The notes under the pieces are model-generated. The model worked only from the letters and a program-made list of their open reading frames with translations, was not told where the DNA came from and did not search any database. This document shows positions 25,138 to 33,531 of a stretch of 46,446 nucleotides of DNA, piece after piece (position 1 is the stretch's first letter; every line of letters starts with the position of its first letter). Both the position numbers and the translations under genes were made by a program. This stretch comes from DASZXJ01 sp035545895 (lineage in GTDB: Bacteria; Planctomycetota; Phycisphaerae; Tepidisphaerales; Tepidisphaeraceae), in NCBI GenBank assembly GCA_035545895.1, contig DASZXJ010000178.1:1-46446 (forward strand), written 5' to 3'.

Positions 25138-25378
25138 GAGGCGGCCGATGGTTGGGATATTGTTCATGGGCCGCAGCAGGCGTTCGCTGGCAACGTGCAA
25201 TTGTTTTTTCCACAAGATTGGCAGGCGGATCATCGACAGGCATCTGTCCGATCAACTGCAATACCGACTCAACGACACACACCCGGTCGGCCACCGATTC
25301 GCTGCACGCGCCTTCAACCCCGGTTTCCATCAGCAGGTCCAGAGCCTGCGCGTCTTTTTCAAACAATTTTTTAGGCAT
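25127..25378 (-). CDS. Small protein downstream of ECF sigma factor (possible anti-sigma partner)
   Basis: An 83-residue acidic, soluble protein: 'ALDLLMETGVEGACSESVADRVCVVESVLQLIGQMPVDDPPANLVEKTIARC'. The layout is a short helix, a serine/cysteine hinge, a second helix, then 'DPP..LVEKT'. It recalls small proteins encoded after ECF sigma genes in planctomycetes, which may act as cytoplasmic anti-sigma factors. That recollection is not a database match. Start ATG 25378 has a GGGAG Shine-Dalgarno 7 nt upstream. It follows the sigma gene on the same strand after 178 bp. No zinc-binding HxxxCxxC motif is present. Confidence 0.65.
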   Translation of the reverse strand: MPKKLFEKDAQALDLLMETGVEGACSESVADRVCVVESVLQLIGQMPVDDPPANLVEKTIARCQRTPAAAHEQYPNHRPPLMS

Positions 25379-25421
25379 AATGCACTCCCGTAAGAGGTGG
25401 AGGCAAACAAAGTCGGCCTAC

Positions 25422-25439
25422 GTTCATATACATCTGAAC
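25422..25439. promoter_or_regulatory. Imperfect palindrome between sigma factor and its small partner gene
   Basis: GTTCA and TGAAC arms enclose TATACATC; 14 of 18 positions are self-complementary. It lies about 44 bp upstream of the small gene's start, in a 178-bp gap that otherwise shows no ORF. It could be an operator or a promoter for the 83-residue gene. Confidence 0.3.
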
Positions 25440-25556
25440 CTCAGGACCGTTGGCAGACACAACGCTTTTCTAACCAAACACGCGAGCCTAGAAAACATCC
25501 ATGAACGTCGCGAGTTGACTATCACTGCCCCATTCTTCAAGCCTCGACAACAGTTC

Positions 25557-26288
25557 CTACGATGCCGAAGGCCCACGGTTCAACATTTTCCAGCGTTGCG
25601 CAAATTCAGCTACTGCCGAGTGTAACCGCGATTTAACGGTCCCAAGCGGGATATTAAGCAAATCCCCGATCTGTTTATATGGGAATTGATGGAAATAGGA
25701 GAGCAGCAGGATTTCCCGCAATTGAGCGGGCATGCCGCTGACAACCTTGTAAACACGGTCCTGTAACTCGCGCCGTTCCATGGGTTCATCCGGCAGGGGA
25801 ACGACGGCTTCCATCAGGTCAATGTACTGCTCTCCATCTTTATCATCAGAATCGATTGTCGCCTGCAACGGGCTGGTCGGCCGGCGCGATTGCGATCGAA
25901 GCAGATCGCGCGCCTTGTTGGCAGCGATGGTGAAAAGCCAAGGCCTCAAGCGACGCTTCGGATCAAATTGATCCGCCGATTGATGCACCTGCAGGAAGGT
26001 TTCCTGAAAGACATCCTCAGCCGATGCGCGATCGCCTAGGAAGCGCACGAGAAAGTGATACAACTCTTGTTGGTAACGTGAAACCAGTTCAGAGAAACTG
26101 GCCTTATTGCCCGCGCGATAATCGGCAAGCAGTTGTTCGTCGGTACGAGCAACCGGATGAGCGAGATCAGAACCAATGCGCTTGGAGACTGGATCCCTGG
26201 CCAGTTTCTTCACGAGGTTTTCCGACGGGCGAATCGTCACCGGACCTCCAAGGTATCTCCGCTGAAGATCATACACCAGATCGTTCAT
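25557..26288 (-). CDS. ECF-type RNA polymerase sigma factor
   Basis: A 243-residue sigma-70 family protein of the extracytoplasmic-function class, with region 2 and region 4 only. Region 2 spans about 50-130 ('LLADYRAGNKASFSELVSRYQQELYHFLVRFLGDRASAEDVFQETFLQVHQ', then 'RPWLFTIAANKARDLLRS'). Region 4 spans about 180-235 ('MPAQLREILLLSYFHQFPYKQIGDLLNIPLGTVKSRLHSA'). It has an N-terminal extension of about 48 residues that is not typical of the class and may carry regulation. It is divergent from rlmN with only 59 bp or less between them, so the two promoters share this gap. Its regulon cannot be inferred here. Confidence 0.93.
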   Translation of the reverse strand: MNDLVYDLQRRYLGGPVTIRPSENLVKKLARDPVSKRIGSDLAHPVARTDEQLLADYRAGNKASFSELVSRYQQELYHFLVRFLGDRASAEDVFQETFLQVHQSADQFDPKRRLRPWLFTIAANKARDLLRSQSRRPTSPLQATIDSDDKDGEQYIDLMEAVVPLPDEPMERRELQDRVYKVVSGMPAQLREILLLSYFHQFPYKQIGDLLNIPLGTVKSRLHSAVAEFAQRWKMLNRGPSAS

Positions 26289-26335
26289 TGAATACCACTT
26301 AAATACCGGTATCCTACAATCTCACTCCAACGCGA

Positions 26336-26341
26336 TATCAT
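26336..26341 (+). promoter_or_regulatory. -10-like box (TATCAT) for leaderless rlmN
   Basis: TATCAT directly abuts the first possible ATG (26342) and lies 6 nt before the second in-frame ATG (26348). If transcription starts at the usual distance, only the second ATG is on the mRNA, and it is then leaderless. Confidence 0.4.
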
Positions 26342-26347
26342 ATGTCC

Positions 26348-27436
26348 ATGACATCCGACATTTCCGCAAAGGCTCATTTTTTCGACGCGATGCCCACGGA
26401 ATTCGATGATTGGGTGGCTTCCTGGGACTGGCCCGGATACCGGAGTCAGCAAATACGGAACTGGGTTTACGAAAAGATGACCGCCGACCCGGATGCGATG
26501 ACCAACCTTGGCCGGCTGGATCGTAAACATCTGGCCGGATCGGTCGATTTCTTTACCGCAAAAAACGTGGTGCACCAATCCAGTAATGATGGTACACAAA
26601 AGCTGCTGCTTTCGTGGTCCAATGGTGCAACCGCCGAAACGGTGATGATCCCCGATGGCGACCGCCGAACCGCTTGCATTAGTTGTCAGGTCGGTTGTCC
26701 GGCAGGGTGTAAGTTTTGCGCCAGCGGCGTTGGCGGCGTGAAAGGCAATCTCACTGCCGGGCAAATTGTCGAACAGGTTTACGCGCTCAATCGCCTGCTG
26801 GCACCGGCCGGGGAGCGCATCACCAATATCGTTTTCATGGGTATGGGCGAACCCTTGGCCAACTACACGAGCGTGATGAAGGCCGTGCGGATTTTGCATG
26901 ACCCTAAATGCTTCAATATCGGCGCGCGAAAGATCACGATCTCCACCGTGGGCGTCGTTCCCAAAATGAAAGAGCTCGCGCGAGAGGAATTGCCTTTGAA
27001 CCTGGCGATTTCCCTGCATGCTCCAAATGAAGCATTGCGAAAAGAATTGATTCCCTGGGCGGAGCATTTTCCATTAAACGAAATTCTGAATGCAGCCCGT
27101 TATTACTTCGATCAAACCGGCCGGGAGATTACGTTGGAATATATCCTTCTGGCGGGCGTCAACGATCGAGCGGAGCATGCCCGGCAGCTCGCCCAGGTTT
27201 GCAAGACATTGCGGGCAAATGTCAATTTAATACGATACAACGAAGTTGAGATGCTGCCGTACGGTCGACCTGCAGCGGCGGATGTCGTTGAGTTTCAGTC
27301 GATCCTGCGCCGCGCGGGGGTCAATGCCCACGTTCGCAAAAGCCGCGGTCGCGATATTGATGCCGCCTGCGGTCAGCTTCGCCGCCGTGAGGAGCAACGC
27401 CAGATCATTACCATTTCAGGAGTACCGGTCACATGA
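26348..27436 (+). CDS. rlmN: Dual-specificity RNA methyltransferase RlmN (23S rRNA A2503 / tRNA A37)
   Basis: A radical-SAM enzyme that makes 2-methyladenosine in 23S rRNA and some tRNAs. The CxxxCxxC cluster motif is C117-P-A-G-C121-K-F-C124, within 'ACISCQVGCPAGCKFCASG'. The catalytic C-terminal cysteine is C341 in 'RGRDIDAACGQL'. 'FMGMGEPLANY', 'ISTVGVVPKM' and 'LAISLHAPNEALR' are further family marks. An extra cysteine replaces the usual serine in 'CIS(S)Q' just before the cluster. The start may be 26342 or 26348; the latter is chosen from promoter spacing. Its stop overlaps the ATG of the PEGA lipoprotein by 4 bp (ATGA), so they are co-transcribed. Confidence 0.96.
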   Translation: MTSDISAKAHFFDAMPTEFDDWVASWDWPGYRSQQIRNWVYEKMTADPDAMTNLGRLDRKHLAGSVDFFTAKNVVHQSSNDGTQKLLLSWSNGATAETVMIPDGDRRTACISCQVGCPAGCKFCASGVGGVKGNLTAGQIVEQVYALNRLLAPAGERITNIVFMGMGEPLANYTSVMKAVRILHDPKCFNIGARKITISTVGVVPKMKELAREELPLNLAISLHAPNEALRKELIPWAEHFPLNEILNAARYYFDQTGREITLEYILLAGVNDRAEHARQLAQVCKTLRANVNLIRYNEVEMLPYGRPAAADVVEFQSILRRAGVNAHVRKSRGRDIDAACGQLRRREEQRQIITISGVPVT

Positions 27437-27921
27437 TCCGATTTTTAGTGCTTGCATTTTTTTCCTCGATCTTTTGTCTTTGCGGCGGCTGCGCAACCCT
27501 GGTTCGCGGAGATTCGCAAAAGGTTGACTTCGTGACCGATCCTGCCGGTGCCACCGTCAATGTGAACGGCACCGCCTATATCTCGCCCACCATCGTCACG
27601 ATGAAGCGCAAGCAAGCGTACACCATCACCATCTGGGCGCCTGGATACCAGGCGATCAAGTTTGAATTGAAGTCCAGCTGGGACGGCGCGAGCATCGGCG
27701 ACCTGCTCATGCCCGGCGGCAGCGTACTTGTGGCAGTCGATACAGTGGTCGGTTCTGACCGCAGTTTTAACAAAATGGCGACCATCAAGCTCGCCAGGAT
27801 GACCGGCTCAAGCACTCAACCGGTGACGATGTATCAATATCGTGGCAAAATATTGGCTGAGCCGGAATATCGAAAGGCCGTCAAGGAATTAGAGGCGTAT
27901 CACGCCAGAAGAAGCGACTGA
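27433..27921 (+). CDS. PEGA-domain lipoprotein
   Basis: A 162-residue predicted lipoprotein. The signal peptide 'MIRFLVLAFFSSIFCLCGGC' ends in a lipobox with C20 as the lipidated residue; Cys at -3 is atypical. The mature part starts 'ATLVRGDSQKVDFVTDPAGATVNVNG', the PEGA-domain pattern of an immunoglobulin-like surface fold, followed by 'YTITIWAPGYQAIKFEL'. A second hydrophobic stretch 'IGDLLMPGGSVLVAVDTVVG' may be a membrane hairpin or a buried strand. PEGA proteins are envelope or S-layer associated and have no known enzymatic role. It is translationally coupled to rlmN, an unexpected partner, so the overlap probably reflects compaction. Confidence 0.85.
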   Translation: MIRFLVLAFFSSIFCLCGGCATLVRGDSQKVDFVTDPAGATVNVNGTAYISPTIVTMKRKQAYTITIWAPGYQAIKFELKSSWDGASIGDLLMPGGSVLVAVDTVVGSDRSFNKMATIKLARMTGSSTQPVTMYQYRGKILAEPEYRKAVKELEAYHARRSD

Positions 27922-27924
27922 ATT

Positions 27925-28971
27925 GTGGGAAATCCCGCACGGATTGATTTTTTGAACTGCACTGAAAACGTCGGAGCGCACCTCCGCCGTTCGCACACGT
28001 CCCATAGGTGCTCGCCGGGATTCACGTTGATGGAAACGCTGGTGCTACTGGGCATCATTATCGTGCTGCTCAGCATCTTTATTCCCTATATTCAGTCGAT
28101 TAGAGAGACGAGCAAGCGTCTCACGTGCGCGGACAACCTGCGGCAAATCCGCAGCGCGCTTCAATATTACGCCAGGGACAACAACTGGGACTTTCCGCGC
28201 ATTCGCTATGACGCCCAGAACAATCCAAACGGATATACAGCCTTCAGCGGGCCCGATGCGGACAATCCATTTGCAACAGATTCGTCAGTTCAACCCAACG
28301 ATGTGACCGCCTCGTTGTGGCTGTTGGTGCGGAATCGATATGTGAAAGATACGCGAGTATTCATCTGCCCCAGCACCGATGGGGCTCGCGATGATTTGAC
28401 CAACGCGGCGGGTACACCCGTTGCGCCGGAGAAGCGAGGCAATTTCCGCGGGCCTTCCAACCTGTCGTATTCATATGCATCGCCGTTCAGCAGTTCGCCG
28501 GGGTATCGACTCAAACCAGACCTAGTCGCCTGGGATTTTGCAGTGCTGGCGGATCAGAACCCCGGTTCACCCGCGGCCCAGCAGCCCTTTGATGCGCCAA
28601 TGAGTCTGCTCAGCCGCGCCAATTCATCCAATCATGGCACTGCCGGGCAAAACGTTGTTTACGGCGACAGCAGCGTCAGGTTCCAAACCACGCCATATTG
28701 CGGTGTCGGTTATTTCAAACCACCGGGCGATAACATTTACACCGCCCGTGCTGCCGTGCCGACCACTCAGCCAACGTCCATGCCGATCAACACAATTGGC
28801 TTCGCCGGTCCAAAATATGCGCCGGTGAGCAACGACGACAGCTATCTGGTGCCGACCTCGGAAGATATGCCGACCGCGTCCATTCCTTACCTTCCGCCGA
28901 CGTCGGCACCTGCCACAACTTCGACCAGTGCACCTGCGACGACCGCCACTGCGCCGGCAACCGCGCAATAG
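27925..28971 (+). CDS. Pseudopilin-like protein with type IV prepilin cleavage site (DUF1559-like)
   Basis: A 348-residue type II secretion / type IV pilin-like protein. The prepilin peptidase site G32-F33-T-L-M-E starts a hydrophobic helix ('VLLGIIIVLLSIFIPYI'), with the essential Glu at +5. After it comes the planctomycete 'CADNLRQIRSALQYYARDN' block and, near the middle, 'SSNHGTAGQNVVYGDSSVRF', the H-x-G-x-N-V-x-x-x-D-G/S-S-V-R signature of DUF1559. The C-terminal 60 residues are a threonine/alanine/proline/serine tail. The leader from the GTG start is 32 residues, longer than usual, so the real start may lie later. It follows the lipoprotein by 3 bp, which suggests one operon. Confidence 0.88.
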   Translation: MGNPARIDFLNCTENVGAHLRRSHTSHRCSPGFTLMETLVLLGIIIVLLSIFIPYIQSIRETSKRLTCADNLRQIRSALQYYARDNNWDFPRIRYDAQNNPNGYTAFSGPDADNPFATDSSVQPNDVTASLWLLVRNRYVKDTRVFICPSTDGARDDLTNAAGTPVAPEKRGNFRGPSNLSYSYASPFSSSPGYRLKPDLVAWDFAVLADQNPGSPAAQQPFDAPMSLLSRANSSNHGTAGQNVVYGDSSVRFQTTPYCGVGYFKPPGDNIYTARAAVPTTQPTSMPINTIGFAGPKYAPVSNDDSYLVPTSEDMPTASIPYLPPTSAPATTSTSAPATTATAPATAQ

Positions 28972-29013
28972 CCGCTTTACGTCCCGCTCTCAAAGTCCTA
29001 CGATGGATCGAGC

Positions 29014-32000
29014 ATGAATCGAACCATTCCCGAGACGATCGGGCGGCTTGTCGCTGCGCCCGAACTGCGCAATCTTGCGCGCTCTTTGAACGAATCCTGC
29101 GCTGTAACTGCTTCCGGCTTATGGGGCAGCAGTGTGGCGGTCGTGGCGTCAGCGTTGCGCAAGGAACTGGATCGGCCGGTCCTGCTGATCTGCGGGCATC
29201 TCGACGAAGCCGACGACCTGGCTGACGACGTCGAACTCTTCACCGGCTCAAGGCCCGATGTACTGCCCGCACTGCAACTGGCGACCGGCCTGGGCCAGGT
29301 CAGTGAAGAACAAGCCGCCAATCGCATGAGACTCATGCTGATGCTGGCGGGCGATGATCCCAAGCCGTCGATGCTCATCGCCCCCATCCAATCCCTCATG
29401 CAATCGGTCCCCAGTCGCGATCAGCTATCGCAATTGGTTCGAACCTTGCGCACCGGCGATTCCCTTGAGCCGGAAAAACTGATCGTTTGGCTCGCCGAGC
29501 ACGGCTACAACCGACTCGACCAAGTTGAAGTGCCCGGCGATTTCGCGGTTCGCGGCGGAATCATCGACATCTACATGCCCGGCGAATTTGACGGCGAACA
29601 GGTCGGCATGACCGTCCGGGTCGATTTCTTCTGCGACCAGGTTGAATCGATCAAACGCTTTGATCTGGACACCCTCGGCTCGCTTGGCAACATCGATTCC
29701 GTTCGCATCATCGATCTGAAGGGCAATTTGCCCGAGGCGGGGGAATCAACTCATTTGTTTAATTTTCTCGATCCTCGAACGGCGGTGCTGTTCTGGTCGC
29801 CGCTGGAAATCGCCGAGCAAGCCAAGAGCTACCTCGATCGTCTGGACGAAAATGCAAAAGGGATCTACCCGCTTGCTGCGTTGCTCAAACAGGCGGGCGG
29901 ATTTTCCAGGGTTGAACTCAGCCAATTCGCGCAGACCAGCCAGTCGATGCCCAGTTTTCTCGCTGGCGAGCAAGTGCCGCATTTTGATCTGCCGATCAAA
30001 TCGCTCGAGCGGTTCGAAACCGAAGCAAAGAAGGCAATTCAGGAATTATCCGAGCTGGCAAATGAAGCCATCATCACGGTCTTTTGCGAAAACGAAGCAG
30101 AAATCACTCGCTTTCATGAACTGATCGACCATGAAGCCGCGGGATTGTGGAACAAGCTCCAGGTTTCCATCGGATATCTGCATCACGGGTTCATGTGGTC
30201 GCCAGCCACGGCGGATGTATCGGGCAAACCGATCGCGCTGCTAGGTCATCACGAGCTATTTCACCGTTACGAACAGCGGCGACGCGTCAAGAAAGTCATC
30301 GCATCCCGGCCCGTCGATTCGTTTTTGGATTTGCAGGTTGGGGATTATGTCGTTCACGTAGCCCATGGCATCGCGAAATTCACGGGTATTCAAACGCTGA
30401 ACAAGGATGGGAAGACCGAGGAATACCTCACGCTTCGTTTCGACGGCAACGCGGTGCTGCATGTTCCTGCTGCACGGATCAATCTGATCCAGAAATATAT
30501 TGGCGGGTTTCACGGTTCACCCAAGTTATCTCACCTGGGCAGCGGGGCGTGGGAAAAGCAAAAAGCCAAGGTGTCCGAAGCCGTCATGGACATGGCGGCA
30601 GAATTGATCGAGGTGCAGGCGGCCCGTGCGGCGGAAATGGGACTCGCTTATCCGCCTGATACTGACTGGCAGCGCGAGTTTGAAGCAGAATTTCCATACC
30701 AACCCACTCCCGACCAGATCGTCGGCGCTGAGGAAATTAAACAAGACATGAGCAAGCCCAAGCCGATGGACCGCCTGTTGTGCGGCGACGTCGGGTACGG
30801 CAAAACCGAACTCGCCATGCGCGCCGCTTTCAAGGCCATCGAATACGGCAAACAGGTGGCGGTGCTCGTGCCAACCACCGTGCTCGCCGAGCAACATTTC
30901 CGCTCATTTCGCGAACGTATGGCGGATTATCCGTTTACCGTTGAATCGATCAGCCGATTTCGAACAGGCAAAGAGCAAAAGGACATCGTCAAGCGATTGG
31001 CCAAGGGTGAAATCGATATTCTCATCGGCACGCATCGACTGATCAGCCAGGATGTAAAATTCGCCGACCTCGGGCTGGTCGTGATCGACGAAGAACAACG
31101 CTTTGGCGTGACCCACAAGGAGCGTCTCAAGCAGCTTCGTCGCACGGTCGATGTGCTGACGATGTCAGCCACGCCGATTCCGCGAACATTGCACATGAGC
31201 ATGCTCGGCCTGCGCGATATCAGCTCGCTAACGACCGCACCGCAGGATCGGCGAAGCATCGTGACCGAAGTCATTCCTTACGACAATCAGCGAATCAAGC
31301 TGGCCATCCTGCGCGAGCTTCAGCGCGAAGGGCAGGTCTATTTCGTTCACAACCGCGTGCACAACATCATCGAGATGGCGGATGAAATTCATAAGATGGT
31401 CCCCGACGCCAGGATTCTCATCGGCCACGGACAAATGGGCGAAGGAGAACTCGAAGATGTGATGGTCAAATTCATTCGTCACGAGGCTGATATTCTGGTT
31501 TGCACCACCATCATCGAATCCGGCCTGGATATTCCCAACGTCAACACAATCCTGATCAACAACGCCGACCGGTTTGGCTTGAGCGAACTTCACCAGCTTC
31601 GCGGTCGCGTCGGGCGGTATAAACATCGCGCGTACTGCTACCTGCTTTTGCCGCCCGATCGACCGGTCACACCAGTGGCCGCCAAGCGATTGAAAGCCAT
31701 CGAAGAATACTCGCACCTCGGCGCTGGATTTAAGATCGCCATGCGCGACTTGGAAATCCGAGGCGCGGGTAACATTCTTGGTCTCGAGCAGTCAGGCCAC
31801 ATCGCGACCGTCGGCTATGAAATGTATTGCCAGCTTTTGGAAGGCGCGGTTCGACAGCTCAAAAACGAGCCCAAACCGCTTCAGCCCGATGCTCACGTCG
31901 ATATCGGAATTACTGCAATCCTGCCCAAGACCTACATTGCAGCCGACCGTCAGCGGCTGGATTTATATCGCCGGCTCACGCGATGCACCGATCTGGACAT

Positions 32001-32382
32001 GCTCAATCAGTTGACGCAGGACATGACCGATGCGTTTGGTGAGCCGCCGCGACAGGCGCTGGTGCTGCTGGCGCTTACCGAATTACGTCTCCTGGCCGGC
32101 ATGTATGGCATTCAAAGCATCATTCGCAAAGAGCCGGATGTCGTGCTGACCGTCACGGACGCCGCCCGCGCTCAATTGGTTCTAGCTGGAGCGCCCGGTA
32201 CCTTGCGAGTCATTGATGAAAAGACCATTTATCTGCGAATGCCCACGAGCTATCTGGAAGGGGAGATTCTTCTGATGACGCTGCGAAATTTGATGCGATC
32301 CGCGCACGATCGAATTGTTCGAGGTGAATCGCCGATTATCAGTAAGAAGCCGGAACCGCGAAGGCAGGGTGTGACGAAGTAA
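29014..32382 (+). CDS. mfd: Transcription-repair coupling factor Mfd
   Basis: Displaces RNA polymerase stalled at DNA lesions and recruits UvrA. The 1122 residues contain a UvrB-like N-terminal module and the CarD-like RNA polymerase-interacting domain at about 438-500 ('LQVGDYVVHVAHGIAKFTGI'). The translocase motor follows with Walker A 591-598 (GDVGYGKT) and D692-E-E-Q box ('VIDEEQRFGVTHKERLKQLR'), then 'LTMSATPIPRTLHMSM', the TRG region 'LRGRVGRYKHRAYCYLL' and 'AMRDLEIRGAGNILG'. The C-terminal UvrA-masking domain is at about 990-1090. A TACGAT box ends 9 nt before the ATG, and no strong Shine-Dalgarno is present. Confidence 0.97.
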   Translation: MNRTIPETIGRLVAAPELRNLARSLNESCAVTASGLWGSSVAVVASALRKELDRPVLLICGHLDEADDLADDVELFTGSRPDVLPALQLATGLGQVSEEQAANRMRLMLMLAGDDPKPSMLIAPIQSLMQSVPSRDQLSQLVRTLRTGDSLEPEKLIVWLAEHGYNRLDQVEVPGDFAVRGGIIDIYMPGEFDGEQVGMTVRVDFFCDQVESIKRFDLDTLGSLGNIDSVRIIDLKGNLPEAGESTHLFNFLDPRTAVLFWSPLEIAEQAKSYLDRLDENAKGIYPLAALLKQAGGFSRVELSQFAQTSQSMPSFLAGEQVPHFDLPIKSLERFETEAKKAIQELSELANEAIITVFCENEAEITRFHELIDHEAAGLWNKLQVSIGYLHHGFMWSPATADVSGKPIALLGHHELFHRYEQRRRVKKVIASRPVDSFLDLQVGDYVVHVAHGIAKFTGIQTLNKDGKTEEYLTLRFDGNAVLHVPAARINLIQKYIGGFHGSPKLSHLGSGAWEKQKAKVSEAVMDMAAELIEVQAARAAEMGLAYPPDTDWQREFEAEFPYQPTPDQIVGAEEIKQDMSKPKPMDRLLCGDVGYGKTELAMRAAFKAIEYGKQVAVLVPTTVLAEQHFRSFRERMADYPFTVESISRFRTGKEQKDIVKRLAKGEIDILIGTHRLISQDVKFADLGLVVIDEEQRFGVTHKERLKQLRRTVDVLTMSATPIPRTLHMSMLGLRDISSLTTAPQDRRSIVTEVIPYDNQRIKLAILRELQREGQVYFVHNRVHNIIEMADEIHKMVPDARILIGHGQMGEGELEDVMVKFIRHEADILVCTTIIESGLDIPNVNTILINNADRFGLSELHQLRGRVGRYKHRAYCYLLLPPDRPVTPVAAKRLKAIEEYSHLGAGFKIAMRDLEIRGAGNILGLEQSGHIATVGYEMYCQLLEGAVRQLKNEPKPLQPDAHVDIGITAILPKTYIAADRQRLDLYRRLTRCTDLDMLNQLTQDMTDAFGEPPRQALVLLALTELRLLAGMYGIQSIIRKEPDVVLTVTDAARAQLVLAGAPGTLRVIDEKTIYLRMPTSYLEGEILLMTLRNLMRSAHDRIVRGESPIISKKPEPRRQGVTK

Positions 32383-32403
32383 TCCTGAACCGCATAAGAC
32401 TAT

Positions 32404-33531
32404 TCAACTTTTCCCCATTGCACACATTGCGAGCCCGCTGACATTGTCCGCACCGCCGAGAAATGGAAAAAACGCACGGCAAAATATTGGCGAAGAAACC
32501 GCCATCCCCGCCAATCGGCAACCGATGCTTCGCCGCCGCCATAACTGTTGATATTCGCGTCGCAATGCAGTTGCATCGAATTCCGTGCCTGCGCGAATTG
32601 ATGTAATCAATCTCTCGGCCGCCAGTTCAGCACTGCACATGGCCAGCCCCATTCCTTCGCCTCCGATTGGTTCAATAGCGGCTGCAGCGTTGCCGATCGG
32701 GATTACTCTCGCTTGTGACATGGCCGTCCCGGCCATGCTGCTGGTTCGCACGGGCGGCACGCCCGTGTCACGGATGTTCACGCCAAATCGTGGCAGGGGA
32801 GCCGCCAGCCAATCGCTCGTGCGATGCGCCGGGCCCATCTGTTCTTTCAACGCAACGTTTTCAGCGAAGATTTGCTTCATCATGCCGTCCAGGTCGTTTT
32901 TGTGTTGCTGGATACGTGCTTGCGGAACACTGAACGCAAGATTCCATTGTCCGCGTTCGATGGGCGCGATGCCGCCATAATGGCCTCGCAATCCGAATAG
33001 TTCGATGGCATCACGTAGGGAATCAACATTCGCGAAATGCGATTTAATTCCGAAATCCCCAGTTGGCCGGGCAGAGCCTTTGCCATCCGCGACCAACACA
33101 TACGCGGGCGAAAGTTCGAGAATTTGATTGGTTTGCAAATCTCTCACACGAACCTGTTCACCAGTTCCTTCACAACGCGCAGGCTGCAATATTTTCACGC
33201 CCGCCGCGATGGCTGCGTCCAGTAGAAACTGATCGAGCATCAGCCGCGAAATTCCGAGCATCGGACGCGGCAAATTTAATCGTGCGACTTCTCCGGATGG
33301 TGCAAATAGAATTGTTCTTTGAAGTGGGGCGGGTTGAAGTAATTGCAGCGGCGCGCTCAGCCGCAAGCGGTCGAGTACATCGATGCCGACGGCACTGAGA
33401 CATTCGCCGCAGACTTTATCGCGCGGAAAGCGGTGTTGTTCGATGAGGGTGACTGGCAGGCCGGCCCTGGCGAGGAGAATCGAGGCGACACAACCGGCCG
33501 GCCCCGCGCCGATGACAAGCAAATCGTTCAT
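32404..33531 (-). CDS. FAD-dependent oxidoreductase, geranylgeranyl reductase-like
   Basis: A flavoprotein of 375 residues in the PHBH/geranylgeranyl-reductase group. The FAD dinucleotide motif is G8-A-G10-P-A-G13 ('VIGAGPAGCVASILLARAG'). The family marker 'FPRDKVCGECLSAVG' is present, as is the second FAD block 'VIPIGNAAAAIEPIGGEGMGLAM'. Such enzymes reduce isoprenoid or polyketide double bonds or hydroxylate aromatic rings; the substrate is unknown. Just before the second FAD block about 20 residues, DTGVPPVRTSSMAGTAMSQ, come from a palindromic repeat element inserted in frame. The ATG directly follows the TAA of the upstream gene, so both are in one operon. Confidence 0.88.
   Translation of the reverse strand: MNDLLVIGAGPAGCVASILLARAGLPVTLIEQHRFPRDKVCGECLSAVGIDVLDRLRLSAPLQLLQPAPLQRTILFAPSGEVARLNLPRPMLGISRLMLDQFLLDAAIAAGVKILQPARCEGTGEQVRVRDLQTNQILELSPAYVLVADGKGSARPTGDFGIKSHFANVDSLRDAIELFGLRGHYGGIAPIERGQWNLAFSVPQARIQQHKNDLDGMMKQIFAENVALKEQMGPAHRTSDWLAAPLPRFGVNIRDTGVPPVRTSSMAGTAMSQARVIPIGNAAAAIEPIGGEGMGLAMCSAELAAERLITSIRAGTEFDATALRREYQQLWRRRSIGCRLAGMAVSSPIFCRAFFPFLGGADNVSGLAMCAMGKS
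32714..32772. repeat. REP-like double-hairpin element inserted in frame in the oxidoreductase gene
   Basis: About 59 bp with nested symmetry. CATGGCCG/CGGCCATG (32719-32726 with 32730-32737) and CACGGGCG/CGCCCGTG (32749-32756 with 32760-32767) are perfect 8-bp stems, each with a 3-nt loop. The ends carry GTGACA (32715-32720) and TGTCAC (32766-32771) as an outer inverted repeat. On the minus strand it encodes DTGVPPVRTSSMAGTAMSQ, a peptide string I recall as frequent in planctomycete and verrucomicrobial proteins because of this dispersed element. Confidence 0.85.

Noticed and set aside
25152..25625. Plus-strand frame of 157 codons over the sigma-partner region
   Set aside because: It runs antisense to the 83-residue gene and into the sigma gene, with no recognisable domain; the minus-strand reading has a Shine-Dalgarno.
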